Source: Casimicrobiaceae bacterium
GTDB taxonomy: Bacteria; Pseudomonadota; Gammaproteobacteria; Burkholderiales; Casimicrobiaceae
Direction: 5' to 3'
Length of the DNA stretch: 64,000 bases
Assembly: GCA_026646885.1 (NCBI GenBank)
Contig: JAPKHK010000008.1
Location: forward strand, 124,001-188,000
The notes under the pieces were generated by a model. That model was not told the DNA's origin and made no database searches. It saw nothing but the letters and a program-made list of their open reading frames with translations. Both the position numbers and the translations under genes were made by a program. Numbering within the stretch: the stretch's first letter is position 1; each line of letters begins with the position of its first letter. Below, one piece after another: positions 28,395 through 39,369 of the stretch.

Positions 28395-28869
28395 GCGCGA
28401 CTCGCCCACTTCGGCGCGCGCATTATGCGAATTGCATGATCTTGGCGATGCGCGCGGGCGATCACCACCCGTGGTTTGCTGCAGGGCTGGCAAGCCGGTG
28501 CAGGCGCCGCGAAACGCCGAACAACTCCACGCCTTTGTCTCGAAGCCTGGTCGCGACGGTGTGGCCAAGCCCAAACAACCGCTGAAGCCGAATGTCGTCA
28601 ACGCCGCACCCCAGCGACCGCGCCGTGACGGCTTTGCAAACATCGAAGCAGGTGCTCACTGCCCGGCACGCGAGGCCCGCCGTCACGCAAGATACCGCCC
28701 CCGTTCGAGGCCATCGCGCAGGCCAAGGCTCTAGCTCCGCCGCGCAACCGGATGCTTAGCGTCACATTTGCCCGAGCGGATCATGCGTCGCCATCGGCGC
28801 GGGCCGCGCCCACGTCTCGGATGGGCGGCCGCCGCAAGACACAAACAGCGTGCGCGCGCGAGCTGGTGC
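28395..28869. other. 475-bp region without a confident gene
   Basis: This stretch between dusB and pepP contains only short frames. A 74-codon minus-strand frame (28462-28686) has mildly protein-like composition but matches no family I know; a neighbouring frame also looks partly protein-like just upstream of it, so a frameshifted gene remnant is possible. No terminator, tRNA or repeat was recognised. Confidence 0.5.
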
Positions 28870-30198
28870 TCAGCGAGCGGCATCCCGGCGAATGGCCTCG
28901 ACCTCCGCGACGCTCTTGGGGGCGTCGGCGGTGAGGTTATGCGTACCGGCGGCGGTGATTAGGATGTCGTCTTCAATGCGCACGCCGATGTTCCAGAAGC
29001 GCTCATCGACATTCTCAGCCGGCCGGATGTAGCAGCCGGGCTCGACGGTCAGCACCATGCCCGGGGCGAGCGTAACGGATTTGCCACCTTCGCGGTACGC
29101 GCCGGCATCATGCACGTCCAGACCCAGCCAATGTCCGGCGCGGTGCATATAGAAGCGCTTGAAATCGCCGGCTTCCATGACGCCCTCGAGCGTGCCCGAA
29201 CACAAGCCCAGATCGATCAAGCCCTGGGCAATCACTCTTTCGGCAACCGCGTGGTAATCGTGGAAAGGCTTACCCGGGCCGAGCGCCGCGATGCAGGACT
29301 CCTGGGCGGCAAGCACCAGCTCATATACGGCACGCTGCGGGCCTGTGAAGGCTCTGCCCACAGGAAACGTGCGCGTGATGTCCGAAGCATAGCCATGGAG
29401 CTCACAGCCCGCGTCGATGAGCAGGAGGTCGCCCTCGGACATCAGGCGATCGTTGGCGCGATAATGCAGAACGCAGGCATTGGGCCCGCTGGCAACGATT
29501 GAAGGATAGGCGGGCGCCAGGGCGCCATGACGCAGAAACTCGTGAGCAAGCTCCGCTTCCACTTGATACTCGTGCCAGCCCAAGCGGGTGCGCGCCATGG
29601 CACGGCGATGCGCGCCCACGGATATTTCCGCGGCGCGCTGCATCAGCGCGATTTCCTCCTCGTCCTTCAAGAGACGCATGCGATCGAGCAAATCCCGGAC
29701 GTCGTGCACCACGGCAGGCGCGCTGATACCCGTGCGCGCTTGAGCACGCACGCCGTTGAGGGCAGCGATGATGCGCGCGTCCCAGCCCGCATCGAGCCCG
29801 AGCGGCGTAAACACTCTCGGCTGATCGGCCATCAGCTTGGGGAGCGACTCGTCGAGCGCGCCGATGGCCTGCGCCTCGTCGAAACCGAAAACCTCCCGGG
29901 CCGCTTCTGGGCCATGGCGAAACCCGTCCCAGACTTCGCGCTCAGCGTTCTTTTCCCTGCAGAACAGGATCGACCGCGGCACCTCCCCCGCGATCATCAC
30001 CAACACCGCCTCGGGCTCGCCGAACCCGGAGAGATAGTGGAAATAGCTGTCGTAGCGATAGGGAAAATGCGAGTCGCGGTTACGCACGGTTTCCCGTGCC
30101 GTGGGAATGACCGCGATACCGGCCCCCATGGCGGCCATCAGGCGGGCGCGGCGAGAAGCGTGGGTTCCAGTGCGTACGGCGGGTAGCGATGCAGTCAT
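28870..30198 (-). CDS. pepP: Xaa-Pro aminopeptidase (M24B)
   Basis: PepP removes N-terminal residues preceding proline, using a dinuclear metal site in the pita-bread fold. The 442-residue protein has the N-terminal creatinase-like domain (FPYRYDSYFHYLSGFGEPEA given as its 20 key residues) and the metal-binding sequence: DAGCELHGYASDITRTFP with two Asp ligands, HRAGHWLGLDVHD with a His ligand, and LTVEPGCYI and GVRIEDD with two Glu ligands. The start at 30198 is preceded by GGTGAGA. It is transcribed away from ygfA. Confidence 0.95.
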   Translation of the reverse strand: MTASLPAVRTGTHASRRARLMAAMGAGIAVIPTARETVRNRDSHFPYRYDSYFHYLSGFGEPEAVLVMIAGEVPRSILFCREKNAEREVWDGFRHGPEAAREVFGFDEAQAIGALDESLPKLMADQPRVFTPLGLDAGWDARIIAALNGVRAQARTGISAPAVVHDVRDLLDRMRLLKDEEEIALMQRAAEISVGAHRRAMARTRLGWHEYQVEAELAHEFLRHGALAPAYPSIVASGPNACVLHYRANDRLMSEGDLLLIDAGCELHGYASDITRTFPVGRAFTGPQRAVYELVLAAQESCIAALGPGKPFHDYHAVAERVIAQGLIDLGLCSGTLEGVMEAGDFKRFYMHRAGHWLGLDVHDAGAYREGGKSVTLAPGMVLTVEPGCYIRPAENVDERFWNIGVRIEDDILITAAGTHNLTADAPKSVAEVEAIRRDAAR

Positions 30199-30246
30199 GA
30201 ATTCTCACCGGGGTCAATGAAGAAAGTAATGCGGCCGGCCTCATCC

Positions 30247-30376
30247 GCCGAGCAGTGCTTCTGTGCGTGGCCATCCGACGCCGTTTCCCAAGCATTCCCC
30301 CGGGGAACTGCCGTCGGAGATGCGCACATTATAAACGCGGCGCCAGGCCGCCGTCCCCTGCCGCTGGATGCTCGGC
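30247..30376 (+). ncRNA. candidate structured RNA upstream of ygfA (possible 6S-like)
   Basis: Three nested pairings can be drawn. An outer 8-bp stem joins GCCGAGCA (30247-30254) with TGCTCGGC (30369-30376). Inside it is a long imperfect hairpin (30263-30327) built from GTGCG/CGCAC, CATC/GATG, CGACG/CGTCG and GTTTCCC/GGGGAAC around a 12-nt loop. On the 3' side is a small GCGGC/GCCGC hairpin (30337-30351). A closing stem, a terminal hairpin and a small 3'-side hairpin in an open bubble resemble 6S RNA architecture, and ssrS commonly lies upstream of ygfA in proteobacteria. I have no sequence-level match to 6S RNA, and the hairpin could instead belong to the pepP leader on the minus strand. Confidence 0.28.
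30328..30333 (-). promoter_or_regulatory. candidate -10 box for pepP
   Basis: TATAAT on the minus strand, 130 nt upstream of the pepP start. The resulting mRNA would begin near 30321 inside the strong hairpin at 30263-30327. No good -35 is visible. Confidence 0.4.
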
Positions 30377-30449
30377 TTGCTGGCTTCCCCCGCGGACGCG
30401 ACCGCGGTCAATTCTTGGGCTTCCTGGCCCGCTGGGCTAAGATTACGAA

Positions 30450-31085
30450 ATGACGCAGCTCGGTCGCCTCCGCACCTCGTCCCCCTTGCGCTTGGAAAAG
30501 CGGGCACTGCGCTCGCGCGTTCTCGCCAAGCGCGACGCGCTGCCAGCCATCGAGCGGGCGGCGGCGAGCAGCGTGATTTGCGCGACACTGGCAGAGCTTC
30601 CGGATTTCCGACAGGCGCATTGTGTCTTGCTCACTCTGCCCTTTGGCAGCGAAACCGACACACGCCCGCTGGTGGAGCATGCGCTGCAGGCAGGCAAGCG
30701 GGTGCTGCTGCCCCGTGTTGACCGCCCAGCCCGCATGTTGGAACTTCGCCGCATCACCAATCTTGCCCAAGACATCGCCCCAGGGCAGTGGAACATTCCG
30801 GAGCCGCGACCGGAACATTGCGCGCAAGCAGCCGCCGAAGAGGCCGAGTGGGTTCTGGTACCTGGCGTTGCCTTCGACACTCAGGGGGGGCGCCTCGGTT
30901 ATGGTGGTGGCTTCTACGATCGCCTGTTGCCGCTCTTGCGGCCGCAGGTATCTCGGGTAGCCGCTGCCTTCAGCCTGCAACTGGTCGACCAGGTGCCGCG
31001 AGGCAAACATGACCTTCCCGTCGACCGCATCGTTACCGAATCGCGAACCATTTTTGCCCACCCCCATCTGGAAAGCTCCCCATGA
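30450..31085 (+). CDS. ygfA: 5-formyltetrahydrofolate cyclo-ligase
   Basis: This enzyme converts 5-formyl-THF to 5,10-methenyl-THF with ATP. The 211-residue protein has the basic N-terminal [15 protein letters not shown], the [15 protein letters not shown] segment and the C-terminal signature [24 protein letters not shown]. It overlaps folD by ATGA, and FolD acts on the same methenyl-THF pool, so pairing makes metabolic sense. A TAAGAT element ends 6 nt before the start codon, raising the possibility of a leaderless mRNA; no ribosome-binding site is obvious. Confidence 0.94.
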   Translation: MTQLGRLRTSSPLRLEKRALRSRVLAKRDALPAIERAAASSVICATLAELPDFRQAHCVLLTLPFGSETDTRPLVEHALQAGKRVLLPRVDRPARMLELRRITNLAQDIAPGQWNIPEPRPEHCAQAAAEEAEWVLVPGVAFDTQGGRLGYGGGFYDRLLPLLRPQVSRVAAAFSLQLVDQVPRGKHDLPVDRIVTESRTIFAHPHLESSP

Positions 31086-31939
31086 GTGCACAAATCATCG
31101 ACGGCAAAGCCATCGCCGCCGTTGTTCAATCCGAATGCGCGGCCCGCGCCGCTGCCCTCAAGGCACGCAAGCTTCATCCCGGTCTGGCGGTCATCATCGT
31201 CGGCGAAGATCCCGCTTCGCAAGTCTATGTGCGCAACAAGATTCGCGCCTGCGAAGCCGCCGGTTTTCACTCCAAGCATCGCGCCCTGCCGGCGAGCACT
31301 ACCGAGGGCGAGCTCTTGGCAGTGGTCGCCGAACTCAATGCCTCGCCCCAGGTTCACGGCATCTTGATGCAACTGCCCTTGCCCAAGCACATCGATAGCC
31401 ATCGCATCCTCGAAGCCATCGACCCGCGCAAGGATGTCGATGGTCTGCATAGCGAAAACGCCGGCCTGCTCGCCCAAGGCAGTCCGCGCCTCGTGCCCTG
31501 CACGCCGGCGGGCGTGATGCGCATGCTGCAAGTTGCAGGAATCAACCCCTGGGCGCAGCACGCGGTGATCATCGGCGCCAGCAACTTGGTCGGCAAGCCA
31601 TTGGCGCTCCTCCTGCTCAAGGCGGGGGCCACGGTGACGATCTGCAACTCCAAGACCCGCGATCTCGGTCACCACACGCGCCACGCCGACATCCTGGTAG
31701 CCGCGGTTGGCAAACCTAAGTACATCACCGGAGATATGGTCAAGCCAGGGGCCGTGGTCATCGATGTCGGAATCAACCGCGGTACCGACGGCAAGCTCGT
31801 GGGCGACGTCGATTTCGAGGCCGCACGCGCCGTAGCCGCCCACATCACGCCCGTGCCCGGTGGCGTGGGACCAATGACCATCGCCATGCTGCTCGCCAAC
31901 ACCTTGGATGCGGCAGAAGCGGCCGCGGCTGGCCGATAG
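31082..31939 (+). CDS. folD: methylenetetrahydrofolate dehydrogenase / methenyl-THF cyclohydrolase
   Basis: FolD interconverts methylene-, methenyl- and 10-formyl-THF. The 285-residue protein has the signature [18 protein letters not shown] with the catalytic Lys in [29 protein letters not shown] and the NADP-binding [18 protein letters not shown], ending with [15 protein letters not shown]. Co-directional with ygfA (ATGA overlap); the diguanylate cyclase gene follows after 36 bp. Confidence 0.97.
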   Translation: MSAQIIDGKAIAAVVQSECAARAAALKARKLHPGLAVIIVGEDPASQVYVRNKIRACEAAGFHSKHRALPASTTEGELLAVVAELNASPQVHGILMQLPLPKHIDSHRILEAIDPRKDVDGLHSENAGLLAQGSPRLVPCTPAGVMRMLQVAGINPWAQHAVIIGASNLVGKPLALLLLKAGATVTICNSKTRDLGHHTRHADILVAAVGKPKYITGDMVKPGAVVIDVGINRGTDGKLVGDVDFEAARAVAAHITPVPGGVGPMTIAMLLANTLDAAEAAAAGR

Positions 31940-31975
31940 AGATCTCGCGGCTGCTTTGGGCTCGGACAATACCCA

Positions 31976-33226
31976 GTGAGAGCCGCGAGAATTAACCTTC
32001 ACGTCTACCAATTGCTCAGGGCGGCCCACGGACAGCCGACCAAAATGCTCGATCGGGTGCTTCGATCCATAGCTAACAAGCTTCCCCAGGACGTCTTGCA
32101 TGTGGAGGAGCGCGGGTGGTTGCCGCGCGCGCAAGAAGACCATGCCCTGCTGAGAGCAAAGCGCGCGCGCGTCGTGGCCACGAGGGTGAGGCTGCTGGCC
32201 TGGCTATTTCTCGCACTTACCCCAGCATGGGTGCTCGTAGAGTATTTCGCTCTTCCCGTTGATCTGTGGCTGGGCCTGAGTGCGGCACGGCTGGCCGTGG
32301 TGGTCGCCTTCATGGGCCTGCTGCTGGCCTTGCGTACCGAGGGCGACCGCCCTTGGCCCAGTGCCCTTGCCTTGGCAGGGCTCTTTCTGGTTCCGACCGC
32401 GTTTTATCTTGCAGCCGCTTTACTCCTGGGCCGACAAGACTGGTCTGGGCTCGCCCAGGCCGTGGTCGCGACCCACACCTTCTTTCCGCTACTGCTCGTC
32501 GCGGGCATCAGCTTGTTTCCCTTGACCGTGAAGGAATCCTTGGGGCTGGCCATCCCCATCTTGCTCGCTCGAACCGTGGTGATGTGGCGAGTGGAAAACC
32601 CTGGCGACCTCTACGCGCTGCTGGGTGCCCTGTGGTTTTTGAGCTTGATCGCTGGCGTGGGCATCCTCGCCGCCGCAAGCCAACTCAGCTACTTTGTGGT
32701 TTTGTTGCGCAAATCGATTCGCGACCCGCTCACCGGAGCCTTCTCACGCGCAGCGGGCGAAGAGCTGCTGGAATTGGAGTTCGGTATAGCCGCGCGCGGC
32801 GGAAGACCCATCAGCGTCGCGTTCATTGATCTCGATCACTTCAAGGCGGTGAACGACCGTTTTGGGCATGATGCCGGCGACCGGATTCTCGCCCAAGCGG
32901 CGCGAGCCATCACCGGCGTGCTGCGCACCACCGATGTGCTGGTGCGCTGGGGAGGCGAGGAGTTCCTGGTGATTCTACCCGGCACCGCGTGTTCGCAGGC
33001 CATGGTGGGTCTAGACCGCCTCCGCTTGGCAGGCTTTGGGCACCGACCCGATGGCCAAGCCCAAACCGCCAGCATCGGCATAGCCGAGCGCGCGGCCGAT
33101 TCCCTCGGTCGCGCCTTGCGGCTCGTCGAGCTGGCCGACCGGCGCATGTATCAAGCCAAGGCCGCGGGCCGCAATCGCCTGGTCGGCTGCGTCCCGTCTC
33201 AAAACTGCCCGGAACACCCACCATGA
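31976..33226 (+). CDS. membrane-bound diguanylate cyclase (GGDEF)
   Basis: This protein makes the second messenger cyclic di-GMP from two GTP. Residues about 70-245 contain six hydrophobic segments, probably an integral membrane sensor of unknown ligand. The GGDEF domain covers about 245-410: RDPLTGAFSR, FIDLDHFKAVNDRFGHDAGD with the metal-binding Asp, and an active GGEEF (326-330). An RTTD inhibitory I-site (317-320) lies five residues before it, so product inhibition is expected. The start is uncertain: GTG at 31976 (416 residues) or ATG at 32045 (393 residues); neither has a clear ribosome-binding site. It overlaps nadD by ATGA. Confidence 0.92.
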   Translation: MRAARINLHVYQLLRAAHGQPTKMLDRVLRSIANKLPQDVLHVEERGWLPRAQEDHALLRAKRARVVATRVRLLAWLFLALTPAWVLVEYFALPVDLWLGLSAARLAVVVAFMGLLLALRTEGDRPWPSALALAGLFLVPTAFYLAAALLLGRQDWSGLAQAVVATHTFFPLLLVAGISLFPLTVKESLGLAIPILLARTVVMWRVENPGDLYALLGALWFLSLIAGVGILAAASQLSYFVVLLRKSIRDPLTGAFSRAAGEELLELEFGIAARGGRPISVAFIDLDHFKAVNDRFGHDAGDRILAQAARAITGVLRTTDVLVRWGGEEFLVILPGTACSQAMVGLDRLRLAGFGHRPDGQAQTASIGIAERAADSLGRALRLVELADRRMYQAKAAGRNRLVGCVPSQNCPEHPP

Positions 33227-33903
33227 TGCCCAAGGAGCGGACAAACTGCGATCGAGGCATAGGCGTTCTCGGTGGCACTTTCGATCCCGTGCATCTGGGT
33301 CATCTGCACGCCGCTGCCGCGGTGCGCGCAGCCCTGGGTCTAACCGAGGTGCGGCTGATCCCGGCAGCGACGCCGCCGCATCGCGCGCCACCAAGAGCCA
33401 GCGACCAAGACCGCGCGACGATGGTCGCGCTGGCGGTGCGCGACTTCCCCGGGCTCGTCTCGGACGCACGCGAACTGCACCGCCCCGGCAAGAGCTTCAC
33501 CATCGATACCCTTCACGAGTTGCGTCAGGAACTGCCTCATTGCCCGATCTACCTGATCCTGGGCACGGACGCATTCGCTGGACTGACTGGCTGGCATCGC
33601 TGGCGCGAACTCACCGCGTTCGCCCACCTGGTGGTGATCGACCGCCCGGGGACCGATCTGCCCGAGCTTCCCGAGGCACTGCGCAGTTGGCTCACCCAGC
33701 GGCGTGGCGATCTGCCAGCAAAGGCCCCGGCAGGCCAGGTGTTCTTCCTCAACGTCCCCCCCCACCCCATCACGGCAAGCAACGTCCGGGCGCGGCTGGA
33801 GCGCGGCGAAACCGTGACCGATTTGCTTCCCGCCTCCGTTCTAGCTTATATTCGGGCGCATCAACTCTACCAGCGGCAGGCGGATGGCAGCACGGAAGCT
33901 TGA
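33223..33903 (+). CDS. nadD: nicotinate-nucleotide adenylyltransferase
   Basis: NadD adenylates nicotinate mononucleotide in NAD synthesis. The 226-residue protein has the nucleotidyltransferase motif GGTFDPVHLGHL (17-28), PAATPPHR, ILGTDAFAGLTGWHRW and the C-terminal ITASNVRARL in place of the ISSTxxR motif. The start overlaps the diguanylate cyclase stop, and its end overlaps rsfS by 20 bp. nadD-rsfS-rlmH-maf-rng is a well-known conserved order in Betaproteobacteria. Confidence 0.96.
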   Translation: MMPKERTNCDRGIGVLGGTFDPVHLGHLHAAAAVRAALGLTEVRLIPAATPPHRAPPRASDQDRATMVALAVRDFPGLVSDARELHRPGKSFTIDTLHELRQELPHCPIYLILGTDAFAGLTGWHRWRELTAFAHLVVIDRPGTDLPELPEALRSWLTQRRGDLPAKAPAGQVFFLNVPPHPITASNVRARLERGETVTDLLPASVLAYIRAHQLYQRQADGSTEA

Positions 33904-34237
33904 GAGCATCGCGATTGCGGCGCTCGAGGATATCAAGGCGAAAGACATCACCGTTCTCGACGTGCGCAGGCTGACTTCGCTCTACGACACGCTGGTCATC
34001 GCCAGTGCCGATTCCACCCGCCAAGTAAAAGCGCTTGCCGACCATGTGGTCGAAAAGTTCAAGGAAGCCGGAGTTTCGATCATCGGCGTCGAAGGCGAGC
34101 AGACCGCCGAATGGATACTCGTGGACGCCGGGGACATCGTGGTGCATGTCATGCAACCCGCGGTGCGCAGCTACTACAACCTCGAAGAGTTGTGGACCGC
34201 GCCCGCGACGCGGCGCGGCAGCAAAGCCGCTGCCTGA
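33884..34237 (+). CDS. rsfS: ribosomal silencing factor RsfS
   Basis: RsfS (formerly Iojap/YbeB) binds ribosomal protein L14 and blocks subunit joining during starvation. The 117-residue protein shows the family sequence DIKAKDITVLDVRRLTSLYD, VIASADSTRQVKALADHV and the Trp-containing EGEQTAEWILVDAGDIVVHV. The ATG at 33884 lies inside nadD (20-bp overlap), which suggests translational coupling. Confidence 0.96.
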   Translation: MAARKLESIAIAALEDIKAKDITVLDVRRLTSLYDTLVIASADSTRQVKALADHVVEKFKEAGVSIIGVEGEQTAEWILVDAGDIVVHVMQPAVRSYYNLEELWTAPATRRGSKAAA

Positions 34238-34252
34238 ACCGAGTGCGGCCAA

Positions 34253-34723
34253 ATGAGGCTGCGCATCATTGCCCTAGGCACGCGGCTGCCGGGATGGATG
34301 AACGAAGGCTACGCCGACTACGCGCGCCGTTTCCCGCGAAATTGGCCTCTGGAACTCATCGAACTACGTCCCGAGAATCGCGGCGCTGCGCGCAGCAAGG
34401 GTCAAGTCCTCGCCGCCGAGGCGGCCCGGATCGAGTCGGCCTGCGGCAGCCAGAACCTTCGCGTGGTCCTCGATGAGACGGGCGCCCTTTGGAGCACGGC
34501 GGCGTTGGCCCAGCAGCTCGCCGCCTGGGATGGCGCCGGGCAGCGAGCCGATTTCGTGATTGGCAGCGCTGACGGCCTAGCCCCGGAAATCAAGTCGCGT
34601 GCGGCGGCGCTTTGGTCCCTTGCAGCCGGCACCTTGCCGCACGGGCTCGTACGGGTCGTGCTCGCGGAACAGCTCTATCGAGCAGTGAGCCTGCTGCACG
34701 GCCACCCCTACCACCGCGCCTAG
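34253..34723 (+). CDS. rlmH: 23S rRNA (pseudouridine1915-N3)-methyltransferase
   Basis: RlmH is a SPOUT methyltransferase that modifies helix 69 of 23S rRNA. The 156-residue protein has the short N-terminal RLRIIALGTRLPGWM, VVLDETGALWSTAALAQQLA and the knot region VIGSADGLAPEIKSRA ending LPHGLVRVVLAEQLYRA with the terminal YHRA. Length and both ends match the family. Confidence 0.97.
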   Translation: MRLRIIALGTRLPGWMNEGYADYARRFPRNWPLELIELRPENRGAARSKGQVLAAEAARIESACGSQNLRVVLDETGALWSTAALAQQLAAWDGAGQRADFVIGSADGLAPEIKSRAAALWSLAAGTLPHGLVRVVLAEQLYRAVSLLHGHPYHRA

Positions 34724-34727
34724 CGCC

Positions 34728-35330
34728 ATGGATAACCCCGTCGTCTACCTCGCATCGCGCAGCCCCCGAAGGGCGGAGCTCCTGACGCAGATCGGAGTAA
34801 TGCCCGATCTGTCGCTGCTGCAAGACGCGCGCGAGGCCGATGAAACTCCGCGCAGCGGAGAAGCGCCGGCAGAGTACGTCCGCCGCCTGGCGCGAACCAA
34901 GGCGGCGCTCGCTTGGCACCGGCTGACCAAGCGCGGTCTCCCCCTGCGGCCGGTGCTCGCCGCTGACACTGCGGTCGCTGTGGGGGAGCAGATTCTTGGC
35001 AAGCCCGTAGACGCTGCCGACGCCCGGCGCATGCTTGCGGCGCTCTCGGGCACGCAGCACGAGGTGCACACGGCAGTCGCGCTGCGCACAATCTCCTCGC
35101 TCGAAGTCGCCAGTTCGAGGAGCATGGTCAGCTTTCGCCCGATCACTGCTGACGAAATCGACCGCTATATCGCCACCGGCGACCCCTTCGACAAAGCCGG
35201 AGCGTACGGAATCCAAGGCCGGGCGGCGGTGTTCGTGAGCCACCTGGAAGGCAGCTATACGGGAGTGATGGGCCTACCCCTATTCGAAACTGGGGCGCTT
35301 CTCGCCCGAGCCGGAATTCCTGTCATCTAG
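34728..35330 (+). CDS. maf: Maf-family nucleotide pyrophosphatase (dTTP/UTP type)
   Basis: Maf proteins hydrolyse noncanonical or surplus nucleoside triphosphates. The 200-residue protein has YLASRSPRRAELLTQIG at the N-terminus, ADTAVAVGEQILGKP with the metal-binding Asp, and DKAGAYGIQGRAAVFVSHLEGSY. The DKAGAYGIQG form matches the YhdE-type dTTP/UTPase group rather than YceF. It starts 4 bp after rlmH and is followed after 11 bp by rng, the usual partner. Confidence 0.94.
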   Translation: MDNPVVYLASRSPRRAELLTQIGVMPDLSLLQDAREADETPRSGEAPAEYVRRLARTKAALAWHRLTKRGLPLRPVLAADTAVAVGEQILGKPVDAADARRMLAALSGTQHEVHTAVALRTISSLEVASSRSMVSFRPITADEIDRYIATGDPFDKAGAYGIQGRAAVFVSHLEGSYTGVMGLPLFETGALLARAGIPVI

Positions 35331-35341
35331 CGAAGGTTATC

Positions 35342-36793
35342 GTGAGCACCGAAATCCTCATCAATGTCACGCCACAGGAGACACGCGTCACCGTGCTCCA
35401 GCAAGGTGTAGTGCAAGAACTGCATATCGAGCGAGCCAGCGCTCGCGGTCTGGTCGGCAATATATATCTTGGGCGAGTTTGCCGAGTTCTGCCCGGCATG
35501 CAATCCGCCTTCGTGGAAATCGGCCTGGAACGAGCCGCTTTCCTGCACATCGCCGATATCTGGGAAAACCGGCAGCACGCCGAAGCACGGCCCATCGAGA
35601 AGATTCTATACGAGGGTCAGTCGCTTCTGGTGCAAGTCATCAAGGATCCGATCGGCTCCAAGGGCGCTCGGCTTTCGACGCAGATCAGCCTGGCCGGGCG
35701 CCTGCTGGTGTATCTTCCACAGGACTCGCACATCGGAATCTCACAGCGTATCGAGGACGAAACCGAGCGCCAGGCGCTGCGCGAGCGCATGCAGCAGATC
35801 TTGCCTGAAGGCTTGGTCGGCGGCTTCATCATCCGCACCATGGCCGAAACCGCCACCGACCATGAACTCAGGGCCGACATCGAATATCTCACGAAGCTTT
35901 GGAGCGACCTGACCCAGAAAGCAAGGAGTTCGCCTCCCCTCACCCTGATTTACCAGGATCTGTTGCTGCCGCAGCGGGTGCTGCGCGACTTCGTCACCGA
36001 AGAAACCACCCGGATTCTGGTCGATTCACGTGAGACGCATCAGAAGATGCTGGAGTTTGCGACGCTTTACACGCACGACGTACTCGAGCTCATTCAGCAC
36101 TATTCGGGGGAACGCCCGCTGTTCGACCTCTATGGCGTAGAAGACGAAATCGAAAAAGCGCTGACCCGGCGCGTGGAACTCAAGTCCGGCGGCTACCTGA
36201 TCATGGATCAGACCGAGGCGATGACCACCATCGACGTCAACACCGGTGCCTTTGTCGGCGGCCGCAATTTCGATGACACCATCTTCAAGACCAATCTGGA
36301 AGCGGCTCAAGTCATCGCCCGCCAGCTGCGCCTGAGGAACCTTGGCGGCATCATCATCATCGATTTCATCGACATGGAAAACGGCGAGCATCGCCAGTCG
36401 GTGCTGGACGAGTTCAGGAAGGCACTGGAGCTCGACCGCACGCGCCTCACCGTGAACGGCTTCACCGCATTGGGCTTGGTGGAAATGACTCGCAAGCGCA
36501 CGCGCGAAAGCCTCGCGCACGTGCTGTGCGAGCCCTGCCCAGTGTGCCACGGGCGGGGCGAACTCAAGACTCCGCAAACGGTTTGCTACGAAATTCTGCG
36601 GGAGATTCTGCGCGAAGCGCGGCAGTTCAATGCCAAGGAATTTCGCATTCTGGCCTCGCAAGCCGTAATCGATCTCTTTCTCGACGAGGAATCGCAAAGC
36701 CTCGCACAACTCTCGGACTTCATCGAGAAACCCATTTCACTGCAAGTCGAAACCCTCTACAACCAGGAGCAGTACGACATCGTCCTGGTCTAG
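35342..36793 (+). CDS. rng: ribonuclease G
   Basis: RNase G is a 5'-end-dependent endoribonuclease that matures 16S rRNA and degrades some mRNAs. The 483-residue protein has the N-terminal S1-like domain (VGNIYLGRVCRVLPGMQSAF), the RNase H-like fold, the metal-binding motif ending in TIDVNTGAFVGGRN with a second Asp in IIDFIDME, and a zinc-link CEPCPVCHGRG. The length fits RNase G, lacking RNase E's scaffold. Start is GTG at 35342. It ends the nadD-maf operon and is followed by a strong terminator. Confidence 0.97.
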   Translation: MSTEILINVTPQETRVTVLQQGVVQELHIERASARGLVGNIYLGRVCRVLPGMQSAFVEIGLERAAFLHIADIWENRQHAEARPIEKILYEGQSLLVQVIKDPIGSKGARLSTQISLAGRLLVYLPQDSHIGISQRIEDETERQALRERMQQILPEGLVGGFIIRTMAETATDHELRADIEYLTKLWSDLTQKARSSPPLTLIYQDLLLPQRVLRDFVTEETTRILVDSRETHQKMLEFATLYTHDVLELIQHYSGERPLFDLYGVEDEIEKALTRRVELKSGGYLIMDQTEAMTTIDVNTGAFVGGRNFDDTIFKTNLEAAQVIARQLRLRNLGGIIIIDFIDMENGEHRQSVLDEFRKALELDRTRLTVNGFTALGLVEMTRKRTRESLAHVLCEPCPVCHGRGELKTPQTVCYEILREILREARQFNAKEFRILASQAVIDLFLDEESQSLAQLSDFIEKPISLQVETLYNQEQYDIVLV

Positions 36794-36825
36794 CACGCGC
36801 GTGGTCGTGCCTACCAACACCCGAA

Positions 36826-36853
36826 AAAAAGCCGGCGCAGGGGCCGGCTTTTT
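36826..36853. terminator. bidirectional intrinsic terminator between rng and cytochrome c
   Basis: An 11-bp stem AAAAAGCCGGC / GCCGGCTTTTT encloses a 6-nt loop. U-tracts exist in both orientations (T5 on the plus strand, T7 on the minus strand), and it sits between two convergent genes, 32 nt after rng and 17 nt after the cytochrome gene. Confidence 0.92.
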
Positions 36854-36869
36854 GGCGAAGCGAGTCAGA

Positions 36870-37178
36870 TCACAGGGACAAGATGTGCTTGACCATCGTC
36901 TTGATGTCGTCGTCCTTCACCGCGGCGTTCGGCGGCATAGGCACTTGACCCCAAACACCCGAACCCCCTTTCTTGACTTTGCCGGCCAGCTTGTCGGCAG
37001 CAGCCGCGTCACCCTTGTATTTCTTGGCAACGTCTTTGTAGGACGGGCCGACGACTTTCTTGTCGACCTGATGGCAGGCCATGCAGCCGGATTTGGTGAG
37101 CAATTCTTGCGGCGTGGCGGCAGCGGCACCGCCGGCAACCAGCGCACCCGCAACCAGAGCGACCAGAGACAACTTCAT
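36870..37178 (-). CDS. small periplasmic c-type cytochrome
   Basis: The 102-residue precursor has a signal peptide (about residues 1-21) and one heme c site, CMACH (residues about 32-36), with the probable distal Met ligand in QVPMPPNAAV. The segment KVVGPSYKDVAKKYKGD is typical of the class I cytochrome c551/c552 group that shuttles electrons in the periplasm. The ATG at 37178 has GGGAG upstream. It has its own promoter candidate and terminator, so it is probably monocistronic and well expressed. Confidence 0.93.
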   Translation of the reverse strand: MKLSLVALVAGALVAGGAAAATPQELLTKSGCMACHQVDKKVVGPSYKDVAKKYKGDAAAADKLAGKVKKGGSGVWGQVPMPPNAAVKDDDIKTMVKHILSL

Positions 37179-37221
37179 TTGAGACTCCCGAGAGGATGTT
37201 TCGAAGAAAAAACCGCGCGTG

Positions 37222-37227
37222 ATCATA
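37222..37227 (-). promoter_or_regulatory. candidate -10 box for the cytochrome c gene
   Basis: TATGAT on the minus strand, about 44 nt upstream of the start codon. A run of six T lies in the spacer; the -35 is poorly defined. Confidence 0.35.
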
Positions 37228-37296
37228 GCTGAAAAAACCTTCCAGCGCCAGAACTTATGCCCAGGTTGTGATGCGGGCCAATTCCTGGCAATGGCG

Positions 37297-39339
<2,043 letters not shown>

Positions 39340-39369
39340 GCTCCTTGGGTGCTCCGGCGTGCGCGAAGT

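Noticed and set aside
30350-30367. CCGTCCCCTG segment resembling part of the enterobacterial 6S RNA
   Set aside because: The similarity is only about 8 bases and its position does not fit the drawn closing stem, so it is not used as evidence.
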